Below, piece by piece: positions 10,410 to 22,085 of a stretch of DNA of 64,000 nucleotides; positions within the stretch are counted from its first letter, which is position 1, and each line of letters starts with the position of its first letter. A program made the translations under genes and the position numbers. Source of the DNA: Platanthera guangdongensis. Lineage: Eukaryota; Streptophyta; Magnoliopsida; Asparagales; Orchidaceae. The notes beneath the pieces are model-generated. The model saw only the letters and a list, made by a program, of their open reading frames with translations. It had not been told where the DNA came from and did no database searches. Location: positions 18,737,194-18,801,193 of the forward strand of contig CM077149.1 of the NCBI GenBank assembly GCA_039583875.1. The letters run 5' to 3'.

Positions 10410-10915
10410 GTTTATTTTAGTAGCCCCCATAGGAGTATTGGCAGCCCAAAAATTATAGCAGCCCAAAAAATGGCTATTGACGTCCAAAAATTAAGTTTTT
10501 AAAATTCATTTTTAGGAAAAGTGTTCAACATGAAAGTTGTAGATCTCGACGAGATCTACAACTTTTATGTTGAATACTTTTTCTAAAAATGTCATATAGC
10601 AGACATATTTTCAAAAGGCGGAGAATCCGGACGGAACTCGCATAATTCGTAAATCAGATTCCGCGCCTTTTGAAAATAGATCTGTTATAATATTTTTAGA
10701 AAAAGTGCTCAACATAAAAGTTGTATATATCATCGAGATCTACAACTTTCATGGTGAACACTTTTTCTAAAAATATCATATAGTAGACTTTTTTCAAAAG
10801 ACGCGTGTTCCACGTCTTGGGCTGCTATTAGCGATCATTATAAGCGTGTTTTTTGTTATTTTGTCGGGCTGTCAATAGTCAAAGCCGGACTGTCAATATA
10901 AATGCCCTTAAATAA
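10410..10915. mobile_element. foldback/MITE-like element with nested hairpins
   Basis: Two hairpins of the same sequence lie at 10,508-10,590 and 10,690-10,775. Each has arms reading about TTTTTAGAAAAAGTGTTCAAC and AAAGTTGTAGATCTC around a short GA centre (GATCTCGACGAGATC in the first). The DNA between them is itself inverted (TTTTCAAAAGGCG ... CGCCTTTTGAAAA). Outer parts carry repeated GCAGCCCAAAA/GGGCTG. No protein, and I could not fix the ends. Confidence 0.6.
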
Positions 10916-11317
10916 TGAGTTTACATGAGCAGAGGATGTTGAATGTTGGCTTGCACTACCCAGTGTTCCGCTGGAAAAGTTTTTGTGTCTTTAGATCCGC
11001 CCTCAAAAAAAAAGATTTTAAGCCAGTCAAAACATATTTTTTTCTAAAATAAATTATAAAATTTTAATTAGAATTTTTTATTCTTTAATTTAAGATCTTA
11101 TTTTCCTATACAAAAATAGTTTTTTTAAAAAAAATCGTTGGGATATCCCGTTTTTAAAAATCATGTCGGATTTCATTTTTAGTTTTCTTAAATCGTGAAT
11201 TTTACCGACTGTTTGATCAAAAATACTATGGTCAGATCTCATCCGGACCTTCCTTTAAGTCCGGGTGGCGGACCCAAATATTTCTCATTTCGCTGGGCGT
11301 TGATTGCGATTGTGGCT

Positions 11318-12004
11318 GCCCCTTTTTTGTTAAAAACAATTTCAATTTTTTTTAACCATTATTTCAATTTTTTTAACAATGATTTCATTTTTTGGAACAT
11401 TTATTATATTTTTTTAAAAAAATTATTTTTAATATCATTAATAGTTTAGTTAGTTTATAAATTGTTACGGCCAACTCAACCCTCCTGTAAGACCGGACTG
11501 AACTCTGTCGCCTTAGCCTGTGGAGCGGCCGAGCGCGCACGCAGTCATAGAATAAGTAGAAGCACACAAGACAACTTTAACGTGGAAATATTCCTTAAAT
11601 GGGTAAAAACAATGTTATCGTGATGGTGTCAGTCAAGCTTCACTATTGGCGGCTGTTTAGAGTGTGTAGAGAACCAAGGGCGATAGGCTGCTCCTCGTTA
11701 CAACTTTGAGAAGAGAGATTGTATAGTGCTCGATGGGCGACAGACCGCCTCACTCTAAGTTGATTTTTTTCCTACGCTCTAGTGGAGACGAGCATTCTCA
11801 GATGCTACTTGGCGGGCAGACTTCGTGGTGGTGCACGGCGAGATGTGCTAACGACGGTTCGGGTGGCGACATGCGCGGAGGAAGCTCTCTGGAGTAGTGC
11901 GCAGAGCACCTTCTTCTTCAGGATGTCGCAGACTTGGACGAATTTTCTGGTGATCTTGCTGGTGTAAGAGGCTCGTAGGAGAATTCTGGCAGAGCTCCGA
12001 CCTG
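11318..12004 (-). repeat. LTR-like segment, copy 1 (shared R/U5 part)
   Basis: About 690 bases here match 13,845-14,530 closely. Read on the minus strand it resembles a copia LTR 3' half: CTCAGGTCGGAGCTCTGCC..., a TTCCACGTTAAA phrase, and an end GGCCGTAACA at 11,463. The match continues about 145 bases past that end into AT-rich DNA without a normal primer site. A TATA box (CTATAAAAAG, minus) lies upstream at about 12,061. Confidence 0.6.
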
Positions 12005-12239
12005 AGTAAGATGAAGACTGTGATGAGAGAAGTTAGAAATAAAGGGGGCCCTATGGACTTTTTATAGGATCCAGGACGTGGTTACGGTGGTTATGTGGAT
12101 ATCCGCACACCATAACCCCTCATAATTACTATTTGGTGACCACATCTAATATAATTTTGGGCGAATATTATGTGTACAATTTATACTAAATGCAGACCGT
12201 TCTTTAAATACTGATAACCTTCTACTAATCATGACAGTT

Positions 12240-12960
12240 AGTGGGTGGTTATCCGTGAAATGTATGGCGGAGATCGCGGTGGAATGATCGGACGACGGGG
12301 AGGGCACACTACAAAAGAGCGGTCACCTCACCGGCGGACGATCGTTGCGGAAGGGAGAGGAGCCGCGACCGAACGCGGCGGTAGAAATTGCAGGGAGGGG
12401 AGATCGGGCGCGGCCGCCTCTTGCGGGAGGTCGGGCACGGCCGCCCCTTACGGGTGGTGCCCCGCAGCCGCGGGAGGCGACCGCGAGGAAGGACAGCTGG
12501 GCGCGACCACACCCTTACGGTCGGCGCCTCGCGACTGCGGGAGGCGGTCGCTGGGAGGGACGGTCGGGCACGGCCGCCCCCTTGCGGGCGGCGCCACGCA
12601 ACCGCAGCAGGCTGCAGCGAGGAAGGGCGGCCGGGCACACCACCCCCTTACGGGCGACTCCCCGCGGTCGCGGGAGGCGATCGCTGGGAGGGGTGGCTGG
12701 GGGCGACCGCCGCTTGTTGGCAACGCCCCGCGGCGTGGCCGCCCCTTGCAGGCAACGCCCTGCGGCGTGGCCACCCCGTGCGGGAGGCGCCCCTTGGTGC
12801 GGCCTTGGTGCAGCCCCGGTGTGGTCGGCCGGTCGCGGGCCGCCAAGCGTCGGTGATGGCAGCGGCATCGACAATCGATGTAGAGGATCGGGCAGTGCAC
12901 GTAGATCGCATGTGGCGATCACATATGGGGCATTTAAACCCATGATCCCATTAAATTAGG
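12240..12960. repeat. GC-rich tandem repeat, about 68-bp period
   Basis: At least six degenerate copies of a roughly 68-base unit (CGGGAGGCGRYCGC ... GGCACGGCCGCCCC ... TTACGGGCGGC). It lies upstream, on the minus strand, of LTR-like copy 1 and could be part of its U3. The several long open frames on both strands reflect composition and repetition, so I call no gene. Confidence 0.7.
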
Positions 12961-13360
12961 GGGGATCATAGGGAAGATGTTATTTACAGCCCAAAATTCT
13001 CCACAAATTTATGAGGGTCTCATCATAAATAAAATAAAAAACCTTAACCGTCATGACCAGGCGAAGACCGCTGCCGCGGGCCACTGTTGTCCGAGGCGCG
13101 CATCGGCGAGTTCGTCGGGGCTGGGCAAACTGACCCGAGATTGTTCGCCGCCGAAAAACCTCCGGCGAATACGCTTGGCTCCGGCGAACTCACAAGTGGA
13201 CGGTGGGGAAGCCGGCGGCGGGATATGCAAACAGAAGCCCTCGCGTTTTTTAAAATTACATTCTTAAAATTAAATAAATATAAATATGTTTTTAATATTG
13301 TAACTTTTTTAAAAAAATAAAGAACAAAGTTAAGGGGGGCAAACCGAGTACTATCGTGCG

Positions 13361-13520
13361 GGCCTCCCCCCCCCCCCCCCCCCCCCCCCCCCCGCATTGT
13401 CACTCATGTATGTATATATATAAGTGACAGTGCACGGGGGCCCCCCGTTCCCCGCGCGACGATACCCGCCCCTCGGCGGGCTTCGCCCCCCCCCCCCCCC
13501 CCCCCCCCCGACGGACTTCG
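13361..13520. repeat. poly(C) tracts and GC hairpin DNA
   Basis: Two long runs of C (about 13,368-13,393 and 13,488-13,509) flank a short segment with GTGCACGGGGGCCCCCC and GGCGGGCTTCGCCC, related to the hairpin array at 9.1-9.5 kb and to 18,265-18,300. Homopolymers this long are also assembly trouble spots. Confidence 0.7.
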
Positions 13521-13844
13521 GCCGCCCCAGTTATTTAATTTTTAAATATTTAAAAGTATTATAATTTTTTGAATAAATTTTAAATATAAAGAGTAAAGTA
13601 TTATAATATAAATTATTTAATTTAAAAGTATTGTAATATAATTAAATAAATTATAAATATAAGTAAAAAATAAATCGACGGTCTGCCCTCTCTTGATCTC
13701 CCCCCCCCCCCACACACACGCACACCAGCGGGTTCCCCGGACTCCGGCAAACCCGTCGGGGGTTGTCCAGCGGCAAGCGAGCAGAGCTTGGGTCTCACGA
13801 GCATGGCCTGGGTCTCACGGGTTTGTCCGGCGGTGGCGTTGCTG

Positions 13845-15110
13845 CCCCTTTTGTTAAAAACAATTTAAATTTTTTTTAACAATTATTTCAATTATTTAAC
13901 TATGATTTCATTTTTTAGAACATTTATTACATTTTAAAAAAAATTTATTTTTAATAGCATTAATAGTTTACTTAGTTTATAAATTGTTACGACCAACTCA
14001 ACCCTCCTAAAAGACCGAACTGAACTCTGCCGCCTTAGCCCGTGGAGCGTTCGAGCGCGCACGCAGTCATAAAATAAGTAGAAGCACACAAGACAATTTT
14101 AACGTAGAAATGTTCCTTAAATGGGTAAAAAACAATGTGAACGTGACGGTGGCAGTCAAATTTCACTATTGGCGGCTGTTTAGAGTGTGTAGAGAACCAA
14201 GGGCGATAGGTCGCTCCTCGTTACAACTTTGAGGAGAGAGATTGTATAGTGCTCGGTGGGCGACAGACCGCCCCACTCTAAGCTGATTTTTTTTCTACGC
14301 TCCGGTGGAGACGAGCATTCTCTCAGATGCTACTTGGTGGGCAGACTTCGTGGTGGTGCACGCCAAGATATGCTAACAACGGTTCGGTTGGCGACGTGCA
14401 CAGAGGAAGCTCTCTGGAGTCGTGCACAGAGCACCGTCTTCTTCAGGATGTCGCAGACTTGGACGAATTTTTTGGTGATCTTGCTGTTGTAGGAGGCTCG
14501 TAGGAGAATTCTGGCAGAGCTCCGACCTGAGGACGAATTTTCTGGAGATCTGCTCCAGGAGAGGTAGCGACGGCGGGCACCAGAATCTGGGCATACGGGA
14601 GCGACGGGATCGACACTTCGGAAAAACACTTCCGTCAGTATCTTGCCTTATCTCCCCATGAAAAACCCGAAGGGAAACTGATATATATACCCAACAGTAT
14701 AAACAGACTTGAATCGTCGCTATCCGCAGACCCAGAACCAATGGAATTAACTCGACGAATCATTAGCAGAGATAGCTCGACGAACAGATGAGATGACTCG
14801 ATGAATCAACGAGATGTCACGACAAATCAGCTGATGTCTCGACGCACTCGACGTCTTAGCTGTGAGGTCTCGACGAACTCGACGTCTTAGCTATGTGGTC
14901 TCGACGAACACAATGTCTTAGCTTGAGGTATCGACGAATAAGCTGTGATGTCTCGACGCTCTCAACGAATAAACGAGATGTCGCGACAAATTCCAATAAG
15001 TCAAGTGTTTGGTCCTTCACTCATCACATATGAGTAAGACCAACACAATTTATTGCTCCAACTTCTCCAAATGCTCTTATGTGTGACCCTACAGGCTCAT
15101 ATCGCGTTGG
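13845..15110 (-). repeat. LTR-like segment, copy 2, with its own U3
   Basis: 13,845-14,530 matches copy 1 at 11,318-12,004. Beyond CTCAGGTCGGAGC the sequence is different: a TATA box (GGGTATATATATCAG, minus) lies near 14,680 and the upstream stretch 14,748-14,992 carries about ten copies of TCTCGACGAA-like motifs. So the two copies share R/U5 but have unrelated U3 parts. Confidence 0.6.
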
Positions 15111-15159
15111 CAATGAAACTACTTGTTTGATAACTTTCAGATCACCATAATAACACCAA

Positions 15160-15537
15160 CATATGTATGTATGTATATATATGTATGTATGTATGTCTAT
15201 TTATGTATATGTATGTATATGTATGTATATGTATGTATCTGTATGTATGTATATGTATGTATATGTATGTATGTATATGTATGTATGTATGTATATGTAT
15301 GTATATATATGTATTTGTATGTAGGTATATGTTTGTATGTAGGTATGTGTTTGTATGTATGTATATGTTTGTATGTATGTATATGTATGTATGTATGTAT
15401 ATGTATGTACGTATATGTATGTACGTATATGTATGTACGTATATGTATGTACGTATATGTATGTATGTATGTACGTATATGTATATGTATATATATGAAT
15501 GTATGCATGTATTTATGTATGTATGTATGTATGTAGT
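15160..15537. repeat. TATG/TATATG microsatellite
   Basis: Nearly 380 bases of GTAT and TATATGTA units. All reading frames stay open as Met-Tyr-Val-Cys runs; they are not genes. Confidence 0.95.
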
Positions 15538-15539
15538 GT

Positions 15540-17248
15540 TAGGGTTACGGTTAAAAAGCGGTGATGTAGGGTCGCAAGAGAGCGTCAGTTTTAGCAACTG
15601 ATTTCATAGAGATGATTTGCACACCGCATCCTCTCAGAGATCGAATCTAGTAATTCAAAGGCGACGAAGAACTGATCATTGTCTAGCCTGCTATGGTTCG
15701 ACGATAGGAGTTCTCGGCGTTAGTGCGGATGCCCGTAAATACGCATATCTATGGTTGTATTCTCGAGCACTCAATCGAAGAAGAATATCAGATTTTGATT
15801 CCGATACAGGAAGTTCTGCAGTTCTGTATTCTCAATTGACCATGAATCTCGTTTTTTGCAATAGGTATTTTTCATTTCTTGATTTCTAATTTTCGCAAAA
15901 TCCACTTAGGTTTTCTTGAATTTTCCGCCGCACGTCTGAAGTTGTCGAGAAAACCCTACATGGACCTATATATTTTGGATTGAGCTTCCCTCGTTTTAGA
16001 ACTCTAGAGACACCATGCATTGGTTTGACCTTCAAGATTACTGTATCTCTAAAAGAGAATTCCAATGAATGGAGCTTTGAGTCGAAAGATATGGCTTGAT
16101 GGTTCTATGCCTCAAGCATCATCCCTCGGATCATTCTAATGGTGGTATATTTGTATTTTATACCATGCGCCCCTAGAACACTAGGAACTTCATACTAGAC
16201 CCATAATAGTGATGTACGACACATTCTGCCATAGAGAGCCTAGTATGGGGCCATGTTGATGCTAGTCTCGTGATTGGTATTGTACGAGAACTCTGTAGTG
16301 GCAATTAACTTTTCATTGGCTCATTAAAATTAATAAACTATAAGCAAAGCAGATCCTCCATCGTCTGATTTGTTCATTCTATTTGGTCATTCGGTTGCAT
16401 TTGAAAATTAGTAATAAAGCCCAACTTGGTGCCTAGGTATGCATGCACCTTTCTCCATTCTCGAGAATTAAAACTTTCATCCCAATCAGATACTATCATG
16501 AAGATGGCAACGAACTTTTTCTCCAGTGATGATGCTGCTGTTGAACTTACTTTAACTGAATGGCATCACTTCTTCATATCCGCCTACGTGTTCTTCATAT
16601 TAAAAGAAGAAAAGTAAGACTCATTCATTGCCTAGGTCAAAAAAAAAAGAAAATAAACCCCTCTATGAATGACATTAAAAGAAGGCTAGCTCCATTTTCC
16701 AGTAACAAGCGCCGGACAACATCATCTTTCTCTCTAAACTTTTTTAAAACACCACCTCATCCAAGACTCCTTCCATAGTGGAGTCCTTATCGAAAACCCT
16801 GGGATCTATTCAACAAAGTTCTGATCTTACAAAGCAACCAAGAAACCAAGTAAACAATTAAAATAGATAATGTTATAAGGACACCGTTTATGACTATTGA
16901 CAGTCAAATTATAATGACACATTATTACATGTTATCTTCACATCGACATGTTATTGCTTATTGGCATACCAAAGTTAAAATTTTGACTGTTTGCACACCA
17001 TATTTTAAAATTTTGATTGTTGTTAGAAGGTTGGCCTAAAGCATAACAATCTGGATGTGCCTAGTTTGCAACACTGCATTAGAATTTCTACAACGAAGGG
17101 AAGAATAGAGAATTCGTGCAGAATACTTTCAATGAATTAAAAGCAAGACTTTCATAAACCATAGCAGCATTTGCATCATGGACTACATATTAATATGTAA
17201 ATCCATCAATTTTACCAAACAAATTCCCTAAAAAGTGAAGCACTCAAC
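15540..17248. other. no recognisable gene
   Basis: Short open frames only (the longest, at 15,617-15,889, has 90 codons and no family features). Not repeated elsewhere in the window as far as I can see. Probably intergenic or old TE DNA. Confidence 0.5.
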
Positions 17249-17634
17249 AATGAGACTTGACCGGTTAAAATAAGTCCCCCCAAACGGAGTGTTAGGCTGC
17301 ATTTGGCGCGACTTATCGCGACTTATTTGCTCCGATAAGGTTGGACAAAAATGTCATTGTCATACCAAAATCTTATGTCCCAAATTAGTTTCTTTTTTTT
17401 TGTAATGATAGTAGCATTTGTCATACCAAACATTCATTCTATGTCAATGACGTTTTTGTCCAACCTCACCGGAGCAAATAAGTCGCGCCAAACGGAGCCT
17501 TACACTCCGTTTGGGGGGACTTATTTTAACCGATCAAGCGACTATGACCGCATGAACCAGACCTTAAATTTAAGGTCTGGTTCATGCGGTGGTAACCTCT
17601 TGCCCGGTGAAAACAAGTCCCCCCAAATGAAGCC
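17249..17634. mobile_element. cluster of three Tourist-like MITEs
   Basis: 17,295-17,499 is a complete 205-bp MITE with about 60-base inverted ends (GGCTGCATTTGGCGCGACTT / GGCTCCGTTTGGCGCGACTT) flanked by TTA on both sides. The TTA duplication and GGCnCCGTTTGG ends are typical of PIF/Harbinger-derived Tourist elements. It sits exactly between a half copy (17,249-17,291) and a full foldback copy (17,503-17,634) of a second family ending CCGTTTGGGGGGACTTATTT, which face each other. That second family recurs at 22,638-22,723. Confidence 0.85.
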
Positions 17635-17639
17635 TAACC

Positions 17640-19499
17640 GAATATGGCCAAAAGAATTCATAAAACCCTATGTCTGCATGAAGCAAACCTTCACAGCATG
17701 CAATGAGACCGATTATTTCATTTGCCCATTCAATCAACCAGTACAGGAAGGCATTTCAAAATTCATCCCAGAACTTACTAACTCAATATCTATATTATAT
17801 TAAAAGGGAAAAATATAATTTCGTTAAATATTTACTTCCTGATTTTACCCCTCTTTATTAAAAAAATTCAACTTTTAAAATGTGTTTTGTATTTTGAAAA
17901 ATTTGTTCTCATGTAGACAAAGTCCTCAACTAACAATAAAAAAAGAATAATTCAACACACACCTAAAATCCACCTAAATACCCTAAAATGTGGGCCCCAC
18001 ACAATAAAATAAATAAATTTTTTTTGACTTTGCAGAGTTTGGACTAGTAGTCGGGTATTTTTGTTATGGAAATAGGGGTGCGAGGCCCACTTTTTGTGAT
18101 ATTTAGGTAAATTTTAGGTGTGTGTAGAATTATCCATAAAAAAAGTGTTTTCCCTGCCGCTCACAAACTCCCATGCACACCGCAAAAACAAGCGATGTGT
18201 GGAGTTTAAGACTCAGGGGTTTGCAAGCAGCAAGAACAGCATCACGTCGGGACAATGTCGTGGTCGTTATAATGCCGCGCGGGGCACGGGGGCCCCCGAG
18301 CATTATCGTAGATAAGGTACTGTCGGGATTGACAGTAGAGGCAGAACCCCGTGCCTGTCACTCGTAACAATAAATGCAGATTATCAATACTTCAACCACC
18401 TCAAAGATTGGCCGAAGAACATGGACTAAGTCGCCACAAATGCATAAAGCCTCGGCTGTAATACCTCTCACCAACACCTGAGAGTATTGGACTTGAAAGA
18501 TCCTGGATTGCGATATGAAGGAAGAAAAAAAATAAAGCAATAGCAATATGCATTTGCCTTTTGCATGAGAAATAGGCCTACCACAGGTGGTAGAGGAGAA
18601 AGAGGCATCGGCTGGCGCAGTGGCGAGGAGTCGAGCAGCGTCGGGGGAAGGCAACACAGAAATCGCAAAATGGACGAGAAAGTCGGGCATTGGAGGGAAA
18701 GGAGATGGAGTGCGCTTAGCAAACGAGAGGGTGTGCTAATATTAGGGTTTTGGTGGAGTTTTTTTAGGTGTGCTACTAGTCAAATTATATATGCTTATAA
18801 CATTCCCCTTAAAAAATAAGGTAAAGTGGCACACAAGAGGAGGATGAAGGTGGTGGTTCAGATGCCGGATTTTCACTTCAACATTGTGACGCAGTGAAGC
18901 CCGCCGGCCCGGCCCGCTTCTACGCCAACTTCAGTTTTGATTTTCACCACCAACACCACATCTCTGCCCAAAATAGCCCCACTACTGCCGCATCAATTTA
19001 CACATTCCTCCATGAAACTACGCGAAACAACCAGTGCCGGAAAGAACTTGACGCCTTCGTCATGGTTATATATTGCGGAGATTTCTTTCTCCCTTCAGAG
19101 ACAGGAAAGTTCTACACCTGGAATTCATCCTCTGACTTGTTTGGATTGCACCGAATATTTTTCTGAAGATGGAGAGAATATTCAGATAAATAAAAGAATT
19201 TTATATTTTTTAGTGATTTGCACGTAGCTAAAATTTCATGTACTTTTTTTTCTTTTTTTTTAGCTAAAATTTCATGTACTTAGGCATTAGTGAGATATTG
19301 ACAAAAGATAGGGCACAATGGCGACAAAGGATGCATATAGCTGACCCCGTTATAATGAGATAAAGACTTGACTGTTGTTGTTTTTTGCACATAGCTAAAA
19401 TTAATTTGCACTTAACAACACTGAATAAAAATGATCCACCATTTTACTTTCTGAATTTACATCCAAGTGAACATGTCAAATAGAAAACTAGGGCACTAG
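17640..19499. other. no recognisable gene
   Basis: AT-rich DNA with short open frames lacking family features. 18,265-18,300 holds GGGGCACGGGGGCCCCCGAG, related to the GC segment at 13.4 kb. TAGCTAAAATTTCATGTACT is repeated at 19,226 and 19,261. Confidence 0.5.
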
Positions 19500-19507
19500 T
19501 AATAATT

Positions 19508-20260
19508 GGTGATTGTTATGGGCAAACCGATTTTGGATAGAGAGAAACCGATTTTGCGGGCAAACCAATTATGCGGATAAACCAAGAAATTATTTATGCA
19601 AACTAATTATGCAGGCAAACCACTACCCTCGGCCTTTCGCCTGCCCGCCCCCGCGGCTCTTCGCCCTCGCCTCATCCTTCGCACGCATTCCTCCCGTTCA
19701 AACACCAACAATCCCTCCTCCTTTGCCTGGTCCGACAACGATGACAGCGCCGCCGCCAACAAGACGAAGATTAAAGATGCCGCTAAGGGAAGCAAGATCC
19801 TCCCCCCCTCCCTATTATCCCTTCAACAAGAAACCCGTCATTGAGGGCACCATGCCGGACGTGGTCGCCCACACCGCCGTCATCGAGGCCTACGCCAACG
19901 TCGGCGGAAACTCCAAGGAAGCTATCCGCACCATCGACCGCATGCTGGCCTCCGGCATTTCCCCTAACACCTACACCGTCCTCGTCAAGGGCCTCGCAAG
20001 AGACTCCAAAATATCAGAGGCTCAAAAGTATCTGCTTGAGATGATGATCAAGGGAATCCGGCCCAATGCTCCTCATTCCACTCTCCTGCTCCTGCATCTC
20101 CAACCGCCCAACTCTCCCGCTTCATTCCACTCTCCTGCGGTTTAGGGTTTTGGTTTGCCCCAATCCTTTCGAGGATAAATTAATTAATAGTTATTTAAAT
20201 TTTTTTATTTTAAAATTTGGTTTGCTCATAGTCAAAATAAGTTTGCCCATAACAATTACC
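19508..20260. mobile_element. Pack-type DNA element carrying a PPR gene fragment
   Basis: A 753-bp element whose ends are inverted: GGTGATTGTTATGGGCAAAC at left and, as reverse complement, GGTAATTGTTATGGGCAAAC at right. TAATAATT (19,500-19,507) and TAATAATA (20,261-20,268) fit an 8-bp target duplication with one change, which would suggest hAT; a Mutator-like origin remains possible. Repeats of GGGCAAACC/AAACCGATTTTG form the subterminal parts. The inside is a piece of a pentatricopeptide-repeat gene. Confidence 0.7.
19625..20145 (+). pseudogene. PPR gene fragment inside a transposon
   Basis: The frame reading PFNKKPVIEGTMPDVVAHTA, then VIEAYANVGG, RMLASGISPNTYTVLVKGLA and KYLLEMMIKGIRPNA is two pentatricopeptide repeats (P-class spacing, conserved Pro-Asn at each repeat end). 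The upstream part, in another frame (LPAPAALRPRLILRTHSSRS and SSFAWSDNDDS), looks like an organelle-targeting N-terminus, so a frameshift lies near the C run at 19,800-19,810. Many PPR repeats that should follow are missing; the sequence goes straight into the element's right end. It recalls small plant PPR proteins like Arabidopsis At4g38150 (from memory). Non-functional as a PPR gene, though a short chimeric product is possible. Confidence 0.7.
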
Positions 20261-20269
20261 TAATAATAT

Positions 20270-21590
20270 CACACTAGAAAACTGCAATACAATTTCTCAT
20301 CAATAATAGTAATAATATAATAAAAGGATGTACTATAATTACACGGCCACATGCTAACCTGAAAAAATTGATTTTTTCAAACAAAAAAATTAGATATACC
20401 TAAAAATAATGTTAAGTTGATCAGTAACACTCTTGTACAAAAAAGTGAATCCATAAATAATTCTGCAACTCCTGCCCAGTGACAACTAACTTCCAGTAGA
20501 CTCTTTCCAGGCTAACTACTACTCTCAAGAATCATCCTTTCCTAATAAATTTTCAAGTATAATATCAAAAATTAACATAGGATAAGTACAGAAAAATTTA
20601 TGAGGAAGATGAACAACAGTTGAATGATCTTGCGTACCGTTTCGAAGATCGTGTTCAGGCTTTTGGCGAACTTTCTTTGCTTCTCTTTCAGTTTGCTCAG
20701 CTGCCAATAGTTATGGTATCAGTATTAATCGCACAATTCTATGAAGTTTTCTAGAACATAGTGTCTCATTAACAGAAAGTCCCCTTTTACTCCGGATCTC
20801 CAAAAGGAGGACACCATTGTCTGCTGCCACGTTGGAGCATTCACGGCAGAAAACGGCACAAAAGAACAACAATGGTCTGTTGTTCGTGCAATGTAGAGTG
20901 ACCACAGCTCCTGGCCCCAACTAGGTGCCAACCCACAGTACCACACCTCTACAATGGCACAAGCAGGGGCAGAATAATATCCAGCCGGTTGTTTTAGGGT
21001 TTCCAACAGATGAATATCTTCATTTATTTTCACCATCTATCTTTCAAATATAATAAATTATTAGACTCTAAATCAATAAGTATAGTGAAAAAAATGCTCA
21101 GAAAAAATCAACAGGTTCAGAGTCCTCTGAATGGTAATGAGTACACAAACGTAACTGGGACGATTTTAAAGACTAAAAAAAATTAGCAAATGGAAAAGTA
21201 AATAATTTCCAATTTAGAGAAATTAAATTATATTGAAGTAAGGGGCGCTTTCAATGGTGCTTAAAACAACCAGAGCTTTTGGCATACCAGCAGTGAAAAT
21301 GCCGGATCATTTTAGTATTGAGGTTGGCTGAGGAGAATATATGATAAATTTGACAACAATGCTCAAACCAAGATAATCCAGTGTGGTTCCAATTCAGCAG
21401 CCTAAGAAGTTTCGATAATCTGCCTTCTCTAAGAACTTTGGATATTAAATTGTTTAGGCATTTTGTTAGGATTAGAAGAGCAATACTTGCATCAATCGAA
21501 ATCAGGATACATTCATGAGGAATACTCGTGTCTTTCTTCTGGACGCTAGTTCCTCCAAGAATCCTTTCTCCAAGAGGAGAACCCAATCCC
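20270..21590 (-). other. possible decayed exons, gene unknown
   Basis: On the minus strand, 20,635-20,703 reads EQTEREAKKVRQKPEHDLRN, bounded by TTGGCAG (acceptor) and GTACGC (donor), like a real exon. Nearby, 20,711-20,920 reads PGAVVTLHCTNNRPLLFFCA and SNVAADNGVLLLEIRSKRGL in one frame. I do not recognise the protein and the pieces may not belong together. The rest shows nothing. Confidence 0.3.
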
Positions 21591-21659
21591 TAATCACATA
21601 AAAGATAAAGATGAACTCTCCCATACCGCCTCCTTATATAGGGAGGTGGGCTCACAACA

Positions 21660-22085
21660 ATAAACATTTAAAAAAGACAAGATATGTAGAGGTGCCGGGA
21701 GCGCCGTCCGGAGGTACAACGAGGATCGTCAGTGTATCCAAGTCAGCAGTGGTGAGCTCGTGCACGTCCTCCCCAATGAGGCGCCGGAGCTCCTTCAGAG
21801 GACAATCATGAGTAGCCGAGTAGGGTTGTCAGCAACAAAAACACAGGCCCTTGTTCTGTAGGTCATTGTACTTTTGGGTGAATAGGCGGTTAGTGGGGAC
21901 AGGATGAGTGTTGTGTGGGCCCATATTGGGTGGACAAGGTAGAGGAGGTGGCAGTGGGGGTTGTTTTGTCGGGGAGGAAAGTATGACTGGTAGGGAGGTT
22001 TGGAAGGAGGCAGTGAAGGAGGGTCCTTGGACAGCGCGAGGAATTCGTCCTCCACCAGTGGGGAGAGGTCCATGGCTTGGTTCAC
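21660..22085 (-). pseudogene. Ty3-gypsy gag relic with zinc knuckle
   Basis: The minus strand reads NDLQNKGLCFCC, a stop, then QPYSATHDCPLKELRRLIGE and DVHELTTADLDTL. The pattern KGLCxxC..H.C is the zinc knuckle typical of plant gypsy gags. A stop codon sits inside the knuckle, and a proline-rich stretch lies upstream. Only this part of the element remains. Confidence 0.45.

Noticed and set aside
12245..12959. Several open frames near 200 codons on both strands
   Set aside because: GC-rich tandem repeat; all frames stay open for lack of AT-rich stops and no domain is visible.
15123..15601. Long Tyr/Val/Cys/Met open frames
   Set aside because: Microsatellite translation.
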